64,000 nt of DNA from assembly GCA_013398055.1 (NCBI GenBank), contig VZRS01007450.1, positions 49,304 through 113,303 on the forward strand, read 5' to 3'. Shown here piece by piece: positions 43,701 through 50,462 of this stretch. This stretch comes from Ifrita kowaldi (lineage: Eukaryota; Chordata; Aves; Passeriformes; Cinclosomatidae). Made by a program: the position numbers and the translations under genes. The notes beneath the pieces are model-generated. The model did no database searches and had not been told where the DNA came from. It saw only the letters and a program-made list of their open reading frames with translations. How positions within the stretch are numbered: the stretch's first letter is position 1; the number at the start of each line of letters is the position of its first letter.

Positions 43701-46322
43701 TCATTTTTATTTTATATCCAATTCCCCAATGCTCTTTGGAGCCACCTGACAAAGAGAGAAGGTTCAGGCCTGTTTGCTGTGGCAGGAGAGGCTGGTGCTC
43801 AGTGCAGGCTGTCACTTCCTGGCAGTGCTCCGGAGATCCCGGAGTATTTTATCCCTTGGCTTTGTCCCGGGGGTGCTGCACGCCTGGCTCCTCCTGGGAA
43901 AATAAAATTCCTGGGAAAATAAAATTGCCCCAGATGAAGCCTCACTGATGGGTTTATCCCAGTGCTTAAGTGAAAAACTTGGCCAGGGCGAGCTTCTCTT
44001 TCACAGGTCTAAAGGGCTTTTTTTCCTCCTTGAAAAGAAAGCTTTAAAATCCGTGCAAAAATCCGTGAACCACAGGGAACGCTGCGGTGCCACGGCAGTG
44101 TGGGAAAACCCTGCCAGTCCTTCCAGCTGACAGCAACATTCCAGTGGCTCTTCCCGTTTTGTGGAGTGCAGGGGCTCAGCTCGTCCAGGGGAAAGGGATG
44201 TGAGGGAAGGAGGCGCCGTGGCTTGGGCGGGGTTTCGTGCTGACATCCCTGTTTTTCCAACCCAGTTTTGTGTGAGGATAGAGAAGAATCCTGGCCTCGG
44301 GTTTAGTATCAGCGGTGGAATAAGTGGACAAGGGAATCCATTCAAACCCTCGGATAAGGTAAGTTGGAAATTCCTCTCTCCCTGCTCGTTGTTTGAGAGC
44401 TCACAGAGTGGAGGCAGAGAACATGAGGGGGAGGTTTGTGCCCTTCTCTTGGGATAATTGAAAGGTTTTTCCCTATACTTGGATTTTTTTTTCTGTTTCT
44501 TTGGGTTTTTTGTTTTAGCAGAGTGTTGTTTGCTTTTTTCCCCCCCAGTTAAAGAAGGTGAGGGAATCAAGCATTGATCCCATGAGTGTCTGACCCATAT
44601 TCCCTGGATAAGATAATTGTTGGGGCTGTTTTCTGAAGAATTATCTCTCTCACTTTTTAAGAGTCGCCTTAGACTCTGATTAAACTTTTACTAAACTAAT
44701 TAGTGGGAACCCTAAAGCACAATATCATCCCTGGAGGCTGAAATTCCAGGGCTTGTAGCTGCTGTGTCAAATAAAACCAGCCTGGAAATCCCAGCAGCTG
44801 TGCCCTGTACTGGAAATTAAAACTGACACCTGGTGGTGGTCAGGGACGCTCAGGATTCATCCTGGGAGCTGCACATTTAAGATAAATCTATTTGCAATAA
44901 AAGGAAGCCTGGAAAAACTCCAACATGTGGCGAGTCCCAGCTCCCAGGGGTGTAGGATTGGGAAGTGGAGTCCTACACCCGTGGATTTGTGTTTGGTGCC
45001 ACGGAACTGGCTGGAGTTTGTTGGAAAAGGAGGCCTTGAACACGTTCCTGGAGTTGATGCTCTTGGATAATTCTGGATTTGGGTGGCAGAGACAGTGAGA
45101 ACTTCCATAAATACGGAGAATGTTTGGTAAATCATGAAGTTAAAGCTGTGTTTCCCGGGGAAGATGTCAGCACAGATTACGATACACGTTTTTCTAATAA
45201 TTAACACTTGCTCCATGCTAATCACCCTGCTGAGAGCCTGTCGCTCTCGCCCTATTCACACTGGACTTTCTTTGTGATGTGGGATTTCAGTTTACAATGA
45301 CTCACGATTACTGATAAGAGCTGAAGGTCCCAGAGAGCTGCTCCACCCCCAAACTGGTGTTTGGCTGCAAACAGATTAAACCAGTTCGGTGTTCACCCAC
45401 CTCCAGGCCCCAGTTAGGGAGCCCCCTGTTTTTTGGGATGTAGTTCTTGGAGAAAGCATCCTAACCTGTGTTACTTCTGACTTATAGGGTATCTTTGTTA
45501 CTAGGGTTCAGCCTGACGGCCCCGCCTCCAGCCTGCTCCAGCCCGGAGACAAGATCCTCCAGGTAGGGATGCCTTGGGATTCCTGGGGTCTGAGCTCAGC
45601 CTAAAAACACAGCGGTGGCGTTTGCAGCGGGACTGAACCGCCAGCTGCGCTTTTAGGGGATTTAAATATTGATTTCCAGCACGGGTCCCCAAAAGCACTT
45701 TTTGCCCACCTGGTTTGTGTCAAACTCGTGGGCAGTGCCCCAGGGCAGGGATTGTCCTCTGTGTCACACCCTGCCCCATGATCTCCCTCTGGATCTGCCA
45801 GATCCTTGAGGTCCCTCCCAACCCTCGCCAGTGCAGGATTGCAGGATTCCGTGAATGCCTCCTTTTGGCACAGTCGTCTTTGGAGTTTTCCCTGCCTGAA
45901 ATTTGTGTTCCTCTTTCCCAGAGCAAAGATAAAGATCTTGTATTGTATTAAGGCTTTAGGCAGGTCCTGGTCAGACCCCAGAGCCCTCCCAGAGTCACAG
46001 CAGGATTTCAGTGGGAATGAAATCATTCCTTGGAGCAGCCAGCCCAGCCCTGGAGCCATCCCACAGAGGACAAGAGAAATGTGTGCTTTGTGTTCATGGG
46101 AAATCCTCAGATGTTCATTACTTATCTTAGCCTTGCTTTTAACTGCCAAATATCCCTTTCCCCCCCCAAAACCAAGCCACTAAAGCCTCTTTCCCTGTGT
46201 TTTCCCTGCTGCAGGCCAATGGACACAGCTTTGTACACCTGGAACACGAGAAGGCTGTGCTCCTACTGAAGAGTTTCCAGAACACAGTAGACTTAGTTAT
46301 CCAACGTGAGCTTACTGTCTAA
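7680..46322 (+). CDS. LRRC7: LRRC7 (densin-180), C-terminal 1277 residues, 19 joined exons
   Basis: This LAP-family protein (LRR plus PDZ) is a postsynaptic-density scaffold, known to bind CaMKII and alpha-actinin at excitatory synapses. Joined exons: 7680-7743 (or copy 9788-9851), 13456-13530, 14001-14145, 15025-15097, 18085-18214, 18617-18732, 23130-23199, 24550-24649, 25247-25371, 27860-28060, 32796-32907, 33093-33273, 34166-35843, 37992-38141, 41588-41707, 42658-42876, 44266-44358, 45488-45562, 46215-46322. All junctions are GT/AG and the frame stays open for 1277 codons plus TAA. Domains by in-window residue: LRRs 1-224, LAP-specific linker 225-299, Ser/Pro-rich scaffold 300-1186, PDZ 1187-1277. 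It is LRRC7 rather than ERBIN or Scribble because the long exon and C-terminus match densin ([20 protein letters not shown], ending RELTV). The start codon and roughly 190 residues lie upstream. The span is very compact compared with the several-hundred-kb human gene. Confidence 0.96.
8118..8118. other. Single-N assembly gap
   Basis: A lone N sits exactly at the boundary between the two 2,107-base copies, so it marks a contig join or an unresolved overlap. Confidence 0.95.
8425..8927. repeat. Minisatellite, 23-base unit (duplicate of second array)
   Basis: Matches 6317-6819 at the 2108-base offset of the segmental duplication. Its long forward open frames are repeat artefacts. Confidence 0.93.
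9788..9851 (+). CDS. LRRC7: LRRC7 LRR exon, copy 2
   Basis: Same 64 bases and splice sites as 7680-7743. If both copies were spliced in series, the second would be read out of frame and meet TAA after 15 codons (GTC AAT GCA ... CAA TAA). Only one copy can belong to a functional transcript. Confidence 0.9.
10249..10393 (+). mobile_element. CR1 LINE 3'-end fragment
   Basis: Contains CTGGATCCCTGGAAGTGTCC, the AAGGCCAGGCTGGACAGGGC block, GTCCCTCCCAACCCAAACCA and a terminal ATTCTGTGATTCC. These are the CR1 3' end in the forward direction. Confidence 0.85.
11700..11880 (+). mobile_element. CR1 LINE 3'-end fragment, diverged
   Basis: Shows GGTGGTCAGACTCTGGAACA, a diverged form of the CR1 block 'gagacactggaacaggctgcc', then TTGGACTGGGTGGTC and CCCTTCCAGCTGG near the 3' terminus. 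Forward orientation. It runs into GTTCCT simple sequence. Confidence 0.65.
11875..11960. repeat. GTTCCT-rich simple sequence
   Basis: Repeated GTTCCT/GTTTCT hexamers interrupted by a short AT-rich stretch. It may have expanded from the tail of the adjoining CR1 fragment. Confidence 0.7.
12795..12851. repeat. Short tandem repeat, about 14-15-base unit
   Basis: Three to four copies of GGAATATTTCATGG / GGATATTTCATGG in an LRRC7 intron. Confidence 0.8.
13456..13530 (+). CDS. LRRC7: LRRC7 LRR exon
   Basis: Acceptor TTCTCCCCAG, donor GTATGG, 75 bases in phase 0. Encodes PEVLEQIQNLKELWMDNN plus SLQVLPG (in-window residues 22-46), one LRR turn that closely follows the mammalian densin sequence. Confidence 0.96.
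14001..14145 (+). CDS. LRRC7: LRRC7 LRR exon
   Basis: 145 bases, acceptor GTGCTATTAAG (weak pyrimidine tract), donor GTGAGG. Encodes SIGKLKQLVYLDVSKNRIE through LLLSSNMLQQLPDSI and the first base of Gly (residues 47-95), two LRR turns. Confidence 0.95.
15025..15097 (+). CDS. LRRC7: LRRC7 LRR exon
   Basis: 73 bases, acceptor TTCCTGCAG, donor GTGAGT. Encodes the split Gly, then LLKRLTTLKVDDNQLTILPN and AIG, with a split Asn at the end (residues 95-119). Confidence 0.95.
15379..15414. other. Assembly gap (36 N)
   Basis: A run of N immediately follows a G8 homopolymer, a typical sequencing stop. Confidence 0.98.
15660..15738 (-). mobile_element. CR1 LINE fragment
   Basis: ATCCCATCCCACCCCTGCCA, then GGGCAGGGACACCTCCCACT and CAGGCTGCTTCAAACCCCAG: the reverse complement of the CR1 3' region, about 80 bases. 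Confidence 0.75.
17820..17972 (-). mobile_element. CR1 LINE 3'-end fragment
   Basis: Starts with an ATCATGGAATGGTTTGGG-type terminus and passes through GGGAGGGACCTCAAAGCCCA and GCAGGGACACCTCCCACTG to the GCAGCCGCAGCTTCTCTG block. It points left and ends about 110 bases before the next LRRC7 exon. Confidence 0.88.
18085..18214 (+). CDS. LRRC7: LRRC7 LRR exon
   Basis: 130 bases, acceptor CCTGTTCCAG, donor GTGAGC. Encodes [20 protein letters not shown], then IGYLHNLRTLAVDENFLP and ELPRE (residues 119-162). The Cys-containing turn [12 protein letters not shown] is characteristic of LAP proteins. Confidence 0.96.
18617..18732 (+). CDS. LRRC7: LRRC7 LRR exon
   Basis: 116 bases, acceptor TTCCCACAG, donor GTACAG. 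Encodes [20 protein letters not shown], then PDEIGQMQKLRVLNLSDN and a split Arg (residues 163-201), two LRR turns strongly conserved with mammalian densin. Confidence 0.97.
20427..21040. repeat. Minisatellite, about 33-37-base unit, about 17 copies
   Basis: Imperfect copies of a unit resembling TTCCTAAAAGGGCTGAGAGA followed by a run of A and C and CTTTCTG. Copies differ mainly in the length of the C run (3 to 7), the number of A residues before GGGCTGAG, and GAGAGA against GAGAGAGA. The array lies wholly within an LRRC7 intron. Confidence 0.93.
22232..22422 (+). mobile_element. CR1 LINE 3'-end fragment
   Basis: Forward orientation: GGGATAGTGGGAGGTGCCCC, ATGGGATGGGATTTAAGGTC, then CTCCCAGCCCAAACCATCC. 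The left portion is diverged. It is preceded by CCCAGT/CCCATT simple sequence (about 22180-22225). Confidence 0.78.
22899..22968. repeat. Microsatellite (TAA)n / (TAATAG)n
   Basis: TAA repeats pass into at least eight TAATAG/TAGTAA hexamers. Confidence 0.95.
23130..23199 (+). CDS. LRRC7: LRRC7 last LRR exon
   Basis: 70 bases, acceptor CCTTTACAG, donor GTAATG. Encodes LKNLPFTFTKLKELAALW, then LSDNQ (residues 201-224), the final LRR turn before the LAP-specific linker. Confidence 0.97.
23200..24549 (+). other. LRRC7: LRRC7 intron
   Basis: About 1.35 kb with no repeat or exon that I recognise, including a short G-rich run near 23876. Confidence 0.7.
24550..24649 (+). CDS. LRRC7: LRRC7 LAP-specific domain exon
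   Basis: 100 bases, acceptor CTCCCTGCAG, donor GTAAAG. Encodes [20 protein letters not shown], then TNYMFPQQPRSDE and a split Asp (residues 225-258). This is the conserved linker just after the LRRs in densin, ERBIN and Scribble. Confidence 0.97.
25247..25371 (+). CDS. LRRC7: LRRC7 LAP-specific domain exon
   Basis: 125 bases, acceptor TTCCCTGCAG, donor GTAAAT. Encodes [20 protein letters not shown], then MTVAFEFEDKKEEEENPGKV and K (residues 258-299). It ends in an acidic patch. Confidence 0.97.
25372..27859 (+). other. LRRC7: LRRC7 intron without the mammalian insert exon
   Basis: A 2.5-kb intron with no repeats or exons that I recognise. Some mammalian LRRC7 isoforms insert an extra exon of about 80 codons at this position. 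I could not find its counterpart here, and the flanking exons join in phase 0 without it. Confidence 0.6.
27860..28060 (+). CDS. LRRC7: LRRC7 linker exon
   Basis: 201 bases in phase 0, acceptor ACTGTTCAG, donor GTACTG. Encodes [20 protein letters not shown] through EHKWPLTPKEISVE (residues 300-366), matching mammalian densin with scattered substitutions. Confidence 0.97.
28061..32795 (+). other. LRRC7: LRRC7 intron, longest in the window
   Basis: 4.7 kb with a 30-base tandem triplet at 28188-28270 but no interspersed repeats that I could identify. It contains several AT-rich unique stretches (around 29020-29400, 30100-30550 and 32230-32460). I see no exon; the short open frames match nothing I know. 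Confidence 0.65.
28188..28270. repeat. 30-base tandem repeat, about 2.7 copies
   Basis: TTTTAGACTGAGTTGCTG recurs at about 28189, 28219 and 28249. The linking bases vary slightly. Confidence 0.9.
32796..32907 (+). CDS. LRRC7: LRRC7 linker exon
   Basis: 112 bases, acceptor GTCCCTCAG, donor GTACTG. Encodes DAFGHPGSEMRIGELRPSMP, then ETPLYPPKLVLLGKDKK and a split Glu (residues 367-404). Confidence 0.96.
33093..33273 (+). CDS. LRRC7: LRRC7 linker exon
   Basis: 181 bases, acceptor TTTTGTTTCAG, donor GTGTGA. Encodes STDESEADKIHCLNNSVSSG, then TYSDYSPSQASSGSS and onward to NNSLWGN with a split Arg (residues 404-464). It is Ser-rich, as in mammalian densin. Confidence 0.96.
33938..34037 (+). mobile_element. 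tRNA-derived SINE with CR1-like tail (TguSINE1-like)
   Basis: The head keeps a degenerate pol III A box (GTAGCTCAGCTGG, 33941-33953) and B box (GGTTTGATTCC, 33976-33986), separated by a GTGCTGAAAACACCAAGAG stretch that resembles a tRNA-Ile anticodon arm. The tail GGACTCAGTGATCCTTGTGG plus GGCCCTTCCAACTGGGACTA ends in a CR1-type TTCCGTGA. This layout fits the passerine TguSINE1 family. The anticodon region is shortened, so it is an old copy. It ends about 130 bases before the large LRRC7 exon. The family name comes from memory and is unverified. Confidence 0.68.
34166..35843 (+). CDS. LRRC7: LRRC7 large scaffold exon
   Basis: 1678 bases, acceptor GTCTTTGCAG, donor GTATGT. It completes a split Arg and then encodes 559 codons (residues 465-1023) of low-complexity Ser/Pro/Arg-rich scaffold. 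Landmarks are [141 protein letters not shown] and [20 protein letters not shown]. The open frame extends upstream into the intron, but conservation and the acceptor set the start. About 35090-35500 is much more GC-rich than the flanks and reads Ala/Pro-rich (EEPAPAPFPGPAARPG), the part least like mammalian densin. Confidence 0.98.
37036..37618. repeat. GC-rich minisatellite, 34-base unit, interrupted by a gap
   Basis: Copies of a 34-base unit GGTGGGCACAGGAGCCGTGT + CCCTGCCATGTCCA, with the second part alternating between CCATGTCCA, CTGTCCCCG and CTGGCCCCA types. The unit has no stop codon in several frames of both strands, producing apparent 260-325-residue proteins that are artefacts. The N gap lies inside the array, so the true copy number is unknown. 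Confidence 0.95.
37207..37381. other. Assembly gap (175 N)
   Basis: A run of N flanked on both sides by copies of the 34-base unit, so the missing sequence is most likely more array. Confidence 0.98.
37992..38141 (+). CDS. LRRC7: LRRC7 exon after the large exon
   Basis: 150 bases in phase 0, acceptor CTCTACTCAG, donor GTAAGT. Encodes SAAYKHHTVSLGMLHSGGVS, then AMHAGRSMTLNLQPKSKF and ENQMLQELPLPK (residues 1024-1073). Against the human protein as I recall it, the ENQMLQELP segment is a few residues longer. Confidence 0.95.
38142..41587 (+). other. LRRC7: LRRC7 intron
   Basis: 3.4 kb. It contains TTTTTTGG simple sequence near 40703-40740. I recognise no interspersed repeat or exon. The open frames around 38186, 38870 and 41222 have no LRRC7 similarity that I can see. 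Confidence 0.65.
41588..41707 (+). CDS. LRRC7: LRRC7 exon
   Basis: 120 bases in phase 0, acceptor TGTGAACAG, donor GTAAGG. Encodes TPSQQSSLLDNGQDEVAVGS, then PWTPYPLGRRDVPPDTVTKK (residues 1074-1113). It is very GC-rich at third positions. Confidence 0.96.
41708..42657 (+). other. LRRC7: LRRC7 intron
   Basis: 950 bases, GC-rich, with no repeat or exon recognised. The long minus-strand open frame crossing it (41339-42655) is a GC-driven shadow. Confidence 0.65.
42658..42876 (+). CDS. LRRC7: LRRC7 exon
   Basis: 219 bases in phase 0, acceptor GGTTCCCACAG, donor GTGAGA. Encodes [20 protein letters not shown], then a Gln/Pro-rich stretch (KVTIQQYQPPLPIQIPSSQS) and CLIQTKGQRSTDAYQEQ (residues 1114-1186), just before the PDZ domain. 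Confidence 0.96.
42877..44265 (+). other. LRRC7: LRRC7 intron with minisatellite
   Basis: Contains the CTGG/GGAG minisatellite (42985-43204). The rest is GC-rich unique sequence without recognisable content. Confidence 0.7.
42985..43204. repeat. Minisatellite TTTGGACTGGAGGAGCCCTG-like
   Basis: Degenerate tandem copies of 19-29-base units built from GACTGG(A/G)GGAGCTCTG(T)TTG and GGCTGGAGGAG. A longer period of about 58 bases is visible between 43040 and 43150. It is open in several frames of both strands with no coding meaning. Confidence 0.9.
44266..44358 (+). CDS. LRRC7: LRRC7 PDZ domain exon 1
   Basis: 93 bases in phase 0, acceptor CCAACCCAG, donor GTAAGT. Encodes FCVRIEKNPGLGFSISGGIS, then GQGNPFKPSDK (residues 1187-1217). 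GLGF is the carboxylate-binding loop of the PDZ domain. Confidence 0.98.
44359..45487 (+). other. LRRC7: LRRC7 intron within the PDZ domain
   Basis: 1.1 kb of unique sequence, with a T-rich stretch near 44488-44545. No repeat or exon recognised. Confidence 0.65.
45488..45562 (+). CDS. LRRC7: LRRC7 PDZ domain exon 2
   Basis: 75 bases in phase 0, acceptor GACTTATAG, donor GTAGGG. Encodes GIFVTRVQPDGPASSLLQPG, then DKILQ (residues 1218-1242), the second and third strands and adjoining loop of the PDZ fold. Confidence 0.98.
45783..45860 (+). mobile_element. CR1 LINE 3'-terminal fragment (small)
   Basis: GATCCTTGAGGTCCCTCCCA and a terminal GGATTCCGTGAATG resemble the very end of CR1. It is short and diverged, so this is tentative. 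It lies in the 652-base last LRRC7 intron (45563-46214), which is otherwise featureless. Confidence 0.5.
46215..46322 (+). CDS. LRRC7: LRRC7 terminal coding exon, PDZ end and stop
   Basis: 108 bases including TAA (46320-46322), acceptor CCTGCTGCAG. Encodes ANGHSFVHLEHEKAVLLLKS, then FQNTVDLVIQRELTV (residues 1243-1277). The His in the LEHEKAV helix start and the last strand VDLVIQ complete the PDZ fold. Confidence 0.98.
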   Translation, partial: ANGHSFVHLEHEKAVLLLKSFQNTVDLVIQRELTV

Positions 46323-46870
46323 ATATTTTTTTATAAATAGTAAATATGTCTAGCCAGATCTAATGTTCAGACAGATTTATACATAGGAAACCAATTTTTT
46401 GCCAATTGCTGGACCAATGGCAAACAGTAGTGCCAAATGTATAATAATACTCTATGTTAGTACCAATCATCGGGAGAAAATATAAGAATTAACTCTATAA
46501 ATATATTGTTCATGTGGCTCCGTATTAGTTTTACTTGTCAGCCTCTGGCTGTGCATTGGTGCGTTTTTTTAACCAAGTTCCTTCTTAAAAGTCAATTTCA
46601 TATGATTTCAGAACACAGAAGCACATACAAATCCTTTAGGAATTCTGCTGTCCATCAGAAACACTGCCTCAAAGTTGTATATGCCTTTATAAAGATGAAA
46701 TATATTAACCTGTACTTCCCATGAAATATTTCTATCATGTCGCATACGAAAGTATAGAGAAGAAAATATTTTCATAAACACCTCAAAGAAAGTATATATT
46801 AAATTAAATTTAATAATGTTCATTTATTTTCAATGCAAAGATATTCTATGCCTTATGAAAATACCTGTAC
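46323..46870 (+). other. LRRC7: LRRC7 proximal 3' UTR
   Basis: A strongly AT-rich, non-repetitive stretch starting right after the stop. A possible proximal polyadenylation signal ATTAAA lies at 46798-46803. The sharp base-composition change at about 46870 suggests the proximal UTR ends near there or is interrupted. Confidence 0.7.
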
Positions 46871-47027
46871 ATATGCCGTGTGTATAGCTGGCTCCGTAGG
46901 GATCAGGAACAATTCACTATACAGGGTGAGAGACTTCTCCAATTGTAACTCTGGGACCTCGGGACAAGGAACCCACGTGGGAATGGGATAACTCCCTCTG
47001 GAATGGGTGAACTCCCTCTGGAATGGG

Positions 47028-47152
47028 CCAGGTTGGATGGGGTTTGGAGCAGCCCGGGCCAGTGGAAGGCGTCGCTGCCCACGGCAGGGGTTAAACAGGA
47101 CGAGCTTCAAGGTCCCTCCCAACCCAACCCATTCCACGGTTCTATGATTCCA
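47028..47152 (+). mobile_element. CR1 LINE 3'-end fragment
   Basis: GGTTGGATGGGGTTTGGAGC, then CAAGGTCCCTCCCAACCCAA and a terminal TTCTATGATTCC, all in the forward direction. It is bracketed by copies of a CTCCCTCTGGAATGGGTTAA-like short repeat. Confidence 0.85.
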
Positions 47153-48304
47153 ACTTCCTCTGGAACGGGTTAACTCCCTCTGGAATGGGTTAACTCCCTT
47201 TGCTTTGGCTCTTCCCTCGATTCCATGTGCACACACTACAGGAGAACACCGAGGACAGGCAGGTTTGGCTCACGGATGGAGGAAGGTTGTGATGGTGGCA
47301 GTAAAACTCCTTTTGTTGCTGCTAATTTTACTCTTTAATTTTTCATTTCAGATTCCCCATTTACATTGTTGTGTATTTTCCCCCCTGCTCCAGGCCCTGC
47401 CGGGCCCTGCTCGGGATATTCCCATGGGTGAGGCTTTTCTGGGATCCTTGACTGGAGTCCTTGAGAGCGATGGGTGCAGGTGTCAGAGCTGACACATCCC
47501 AGGGAGCAGCAGGTGCCCCTGAGCCAGCCTGGGAGGAGCATTCCTAGCACAGGGTCAGTGGGACAAACCCTGGTGTCCAGGTCCTGGGGCTGTTCCCAGC
47601 AGAGAATCCCAAAGCCCAGACCATGCCCAGCTGCTGCTGCTTCCGGGGTTCCAGGGTCCAGCCTGGGTATCCCTGACAGCAAGATGAGAAAACCCAGGGA
47701 AAGCCCCCTGCAGGTGTTTTCAGGGGATCCCACTGCCCTCGAGCAATGGCCAGGGGCTGAGGGCAGCTGGCTCTGGGATCACTGGCACCATTCCCACCCA
47801 AATCCCACATCCAAGGGTGCAGCCACAGCCCACGGGCACAGCCGGGGATGTTCCCCTTCCCTAAGAATTCCCAAACCTTCCCTCTCTGGCTATGGGACCT
47901 GGGGAGCTGCAGACCCAGGGAAGCCTCCAGGACCCTCCACTCCTAATAATTTCCCATTTTCCCAGTGCCAGCTCACAGTTCCTATCCAGGTGATGGCAAA
48001 CCAGGAGAGTTCTCAGCCAGTTGTTCCCAACAGCGACCATTGAACATCCTCGAATCCGGTTTCACGTTTCCCAAGGTATTTTTTAACACATCCACGTCTG
48101 CATCTGTGTTTGGTGGCAGTGCCAGCCCTGGGAGGGGACACGGGGCTCCACACAGGGAGCAGGCAGGACAAGGCTGAGGGTGAGTGGGGCAGCTGAGAGC
48201 AGAGCCAAGGAAATCCAGGAAAAATCCTAGCAGGAAATGTCCAGGAGGCTGGTTTGCTGTTGGTAGTGAGCACTTGGGAGTGTAAAGATGTTGCTTTGTT
48301 AAAG

Positions 48305-48640
48305 CCCCTTCCAGGCCTAAAGGGGCTCCGGGAGAGCTGGAGAGGGACTGGGGACAAGGGATGGAGGGACAGGACACAGGGAATGGCTTCCCACTGCCAG
48401 AGGGCAGGGATGGATGGGATACTGGGAAGGAATTGTTCCCTGGGAGGGTGGGAGGGGCTGGCACAGGGTGCCCAGAGCTGCTGTGGCTGCTCCTGGATCC
48501 CTGGCAGTGTCCAAGGCCAGGCTGGATGGGGCTTGGAGCAGCCTGGGACAGTGGGAGGTGTCCCTGTCCATGGCAGGGGTGGCACTGGAGGGGCTCTGAG
48601 GTCCCTCCCACCCAGCCCATTCTGGGATCCTGGGAACCCT
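48305..48640 (+). mobile_element. CR1 LINE 3' fragment
   Basis: About 335 bases in the forward direction: GGGAGAGCTGGAGAGGGACT, ATACTGGGAAGGAATTGTTC, CCTGGATCCCTGGCAGTGTC, GACAGTGGGAGGTGTCCCTG, then GAGGTCCCTCCCACCCAGCC. One of the longest CR1 pieces in the window. Confidence 0.92.
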
Positions 48641-49139
48641 CTCTGCTGTAATTTAGCACTGAATTGTTATGCAAGCAGAAATGCTTCTGTACAGACTGTG
48701 TACATAGCTCTGAGGGGAATGCAAGGACAGGGAATGCAAAACCAGGAGAGACGAACCCCACACACCGGGATCAGCTGAGTGCAGCTGTCAGGGGAGGCCC
48801 CGGCTCCTAGGGGGGACCAGGGCGTTTATTCCCGGGAACTGCCCGTGGATGAGGGATGGGAATGGGGCTGTGCTGCCCTTCAGCAGAGCCCTGCTGGGCC
48901 TGGGGGCTCCGTGACCCCCCGGGCAGGCAGGGCCTGTCCCACAGCAGCAGGGCTGGGGACAGGTCCCACACCACGGCACAGGGGGTGACGGAGCTGCGGG
49001 GTCACCACCCACCCCAGCAGGGTTTGGACATGAATAAACACAGCAAGTCCCACCTCGGCACAGGGACAACTCCTTCCCGTGGAGGCGGCAGAGCCCTGAA
49101 GAGCTGCCCGGGGTGGGTGTGGGGTTTCCCTCTCTGGAG

Positions 49140-49222
49140 ACACCCCAAACCCACCTGGGTGGGCTGGACTGGATGCTCTGCAGGGGTCCCTCCCAACCCC
49201 GGCCCTCCTGTGATTCTGTGAA
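49140..49222 (+). mobile_element. CR1 LINE 3'-terminal fragment
   Basis: GGTGGGCTGGACTGGATGCT, then GGGGTCCCTCCCAACCCCGG and the terminal CTGTGATTCTGTGA, the typical CR1 end. Forward orientation. Confidence 0.82.
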
Positions 49223-50054
49223 CTGGTGGGATTTCACAGTTAGAATTTCCAAAGGAAATTGGGGATGTTGTGTGCAGCTGGAGCTCCCTGCCCGCGCCCT
49301 GTCCCTCCCCGCTCCCTGTGGAAGCGCGCAGAGCCCGGCTGCGTCCCCAGGTTTGGGTTTGTTGGCAGGGCCATCCCGTGCCCATACAACTTTCCGGGCA
49401 GTAGTTTGGATAGGATACGGATCCGTGGGTGCGGATCCACGGGGAGCCGGCCCAGCCCTGGAGCCACAGGCGGGCACAGCCGTGGTGGCAGCGGGGCCAG
49501 GTCCGCGGGGCACCACCACCACCACCCAATCCCAAAGGCACCGCTTGCAAACCACGGGATTTCAAACCAAAAAAACAAAACCACAAAAAAAACAAACACC
49601 CGAAAAGCTTTTTGCCAATGCTCTCCCTGGCCGCTCCCAGCTGATTTAGTGGAAGTGGCACCATGGTGTGGATCAGGATTGCCGGGGCTCCAGGCGCTCC
49701 TGGCACAGCCCCAGGGTGGCACCGGGACCTTTCTCTGTCTCTCGGGTGGCGGTGGCCGTGCCCCTTGCCTCCCTCCCTCTCCTTCCCCGGGCAGGGCACT
49801 CGCTCATCACTTCGGTTTTCTACCTGTGAGTACTGTATCCAGTTCAGAACCAACAGCTTCCTTTAGTAAAGATTTTACCATTTTATAAAAGACATGTTTA
49901 ATTATGATGGAGATGGCTGTATTGTAATTAATATTTTGAGATAATTGTGATTTTGAGCTTAAATTATATACAGAAATGGTCATTTTTGTATGTGTTCAAA
50001 GATTGCTATATTCCAGATGACTGTACTTTTCAGTTGAATTCCAGTATCCATGTA

Positions 50055-50060
50055 AATAAA
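50055..50060 (+). promoter_or_regulatory. Candidate polyadenylation signal AATAAA (LRRC7)
   Basis: AATAAA in the context CATGTAAATAAAGCTGAATG, inside an AT-rich block. Confidence 0.5.
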
Positions 50061-50456
50061 GCTGAATGAGGAAATATTTACTACTTTATTAACATAGATT
50101 GTGAATGTACTTCATGTTTTTTGCAGTATAAAGACTTACTGAACTTGAAAGCTGCTTCATTTTATGTGCAAAAAGGTACTTCAAAATTCTATTTTAAATC
50201 TATTGATTGAGTGCAATCAGCTCCTGTCCCTTGGCACATGCAGGTTGTCCCCTCCCCGTGCCCTGGAGGGCCTGGCCCGTGCGTGTGGGGTTGCTGCATT
50301 TTGCAGACGCTTCCGTGCAGAGGGAGCCCAGGGACTGAACCGATGCTGTGCAGTGCAGCAGAGCCATTTTCGGCTTTGCTGTACCCACCTTTTTCAGTAT
50401 TTCAGAAAAAAAAAAGTGTTTTGAATAACATTAAAAAGTCTCTTTATTGTATAAAT

Positions 50457-50462
50457 AATAAA
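50457..50462 (+). promoter_or_regulatory. Candidate polyadenylation signal AATAAA (LRRC7, distal)
   Basis: AATAAA in the context TATAAATAATAAAAACGTC, followed within about 30 bases by GGCTTGCGGGTGGTTTTTTT, a plausible GU/U-rich downstream element. Confidence 0.5.

Larger units (their letters stand above)
46871..49830 (+). other. GC-rich LRRC7 distal 3' UTR or flank with CR1 copies
   Basis: About 3 kb between two AT-rich blocks, with CR1 fragments at 47028, 48305 and 49140. Short CTCCCTCTGGAATGGG repeats flank the 47028 CR1 copy on both sides. No coding exon recognised. Whether it is transcribed as UTR cannot be judged from sequence alone. Confidence 0.5.
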
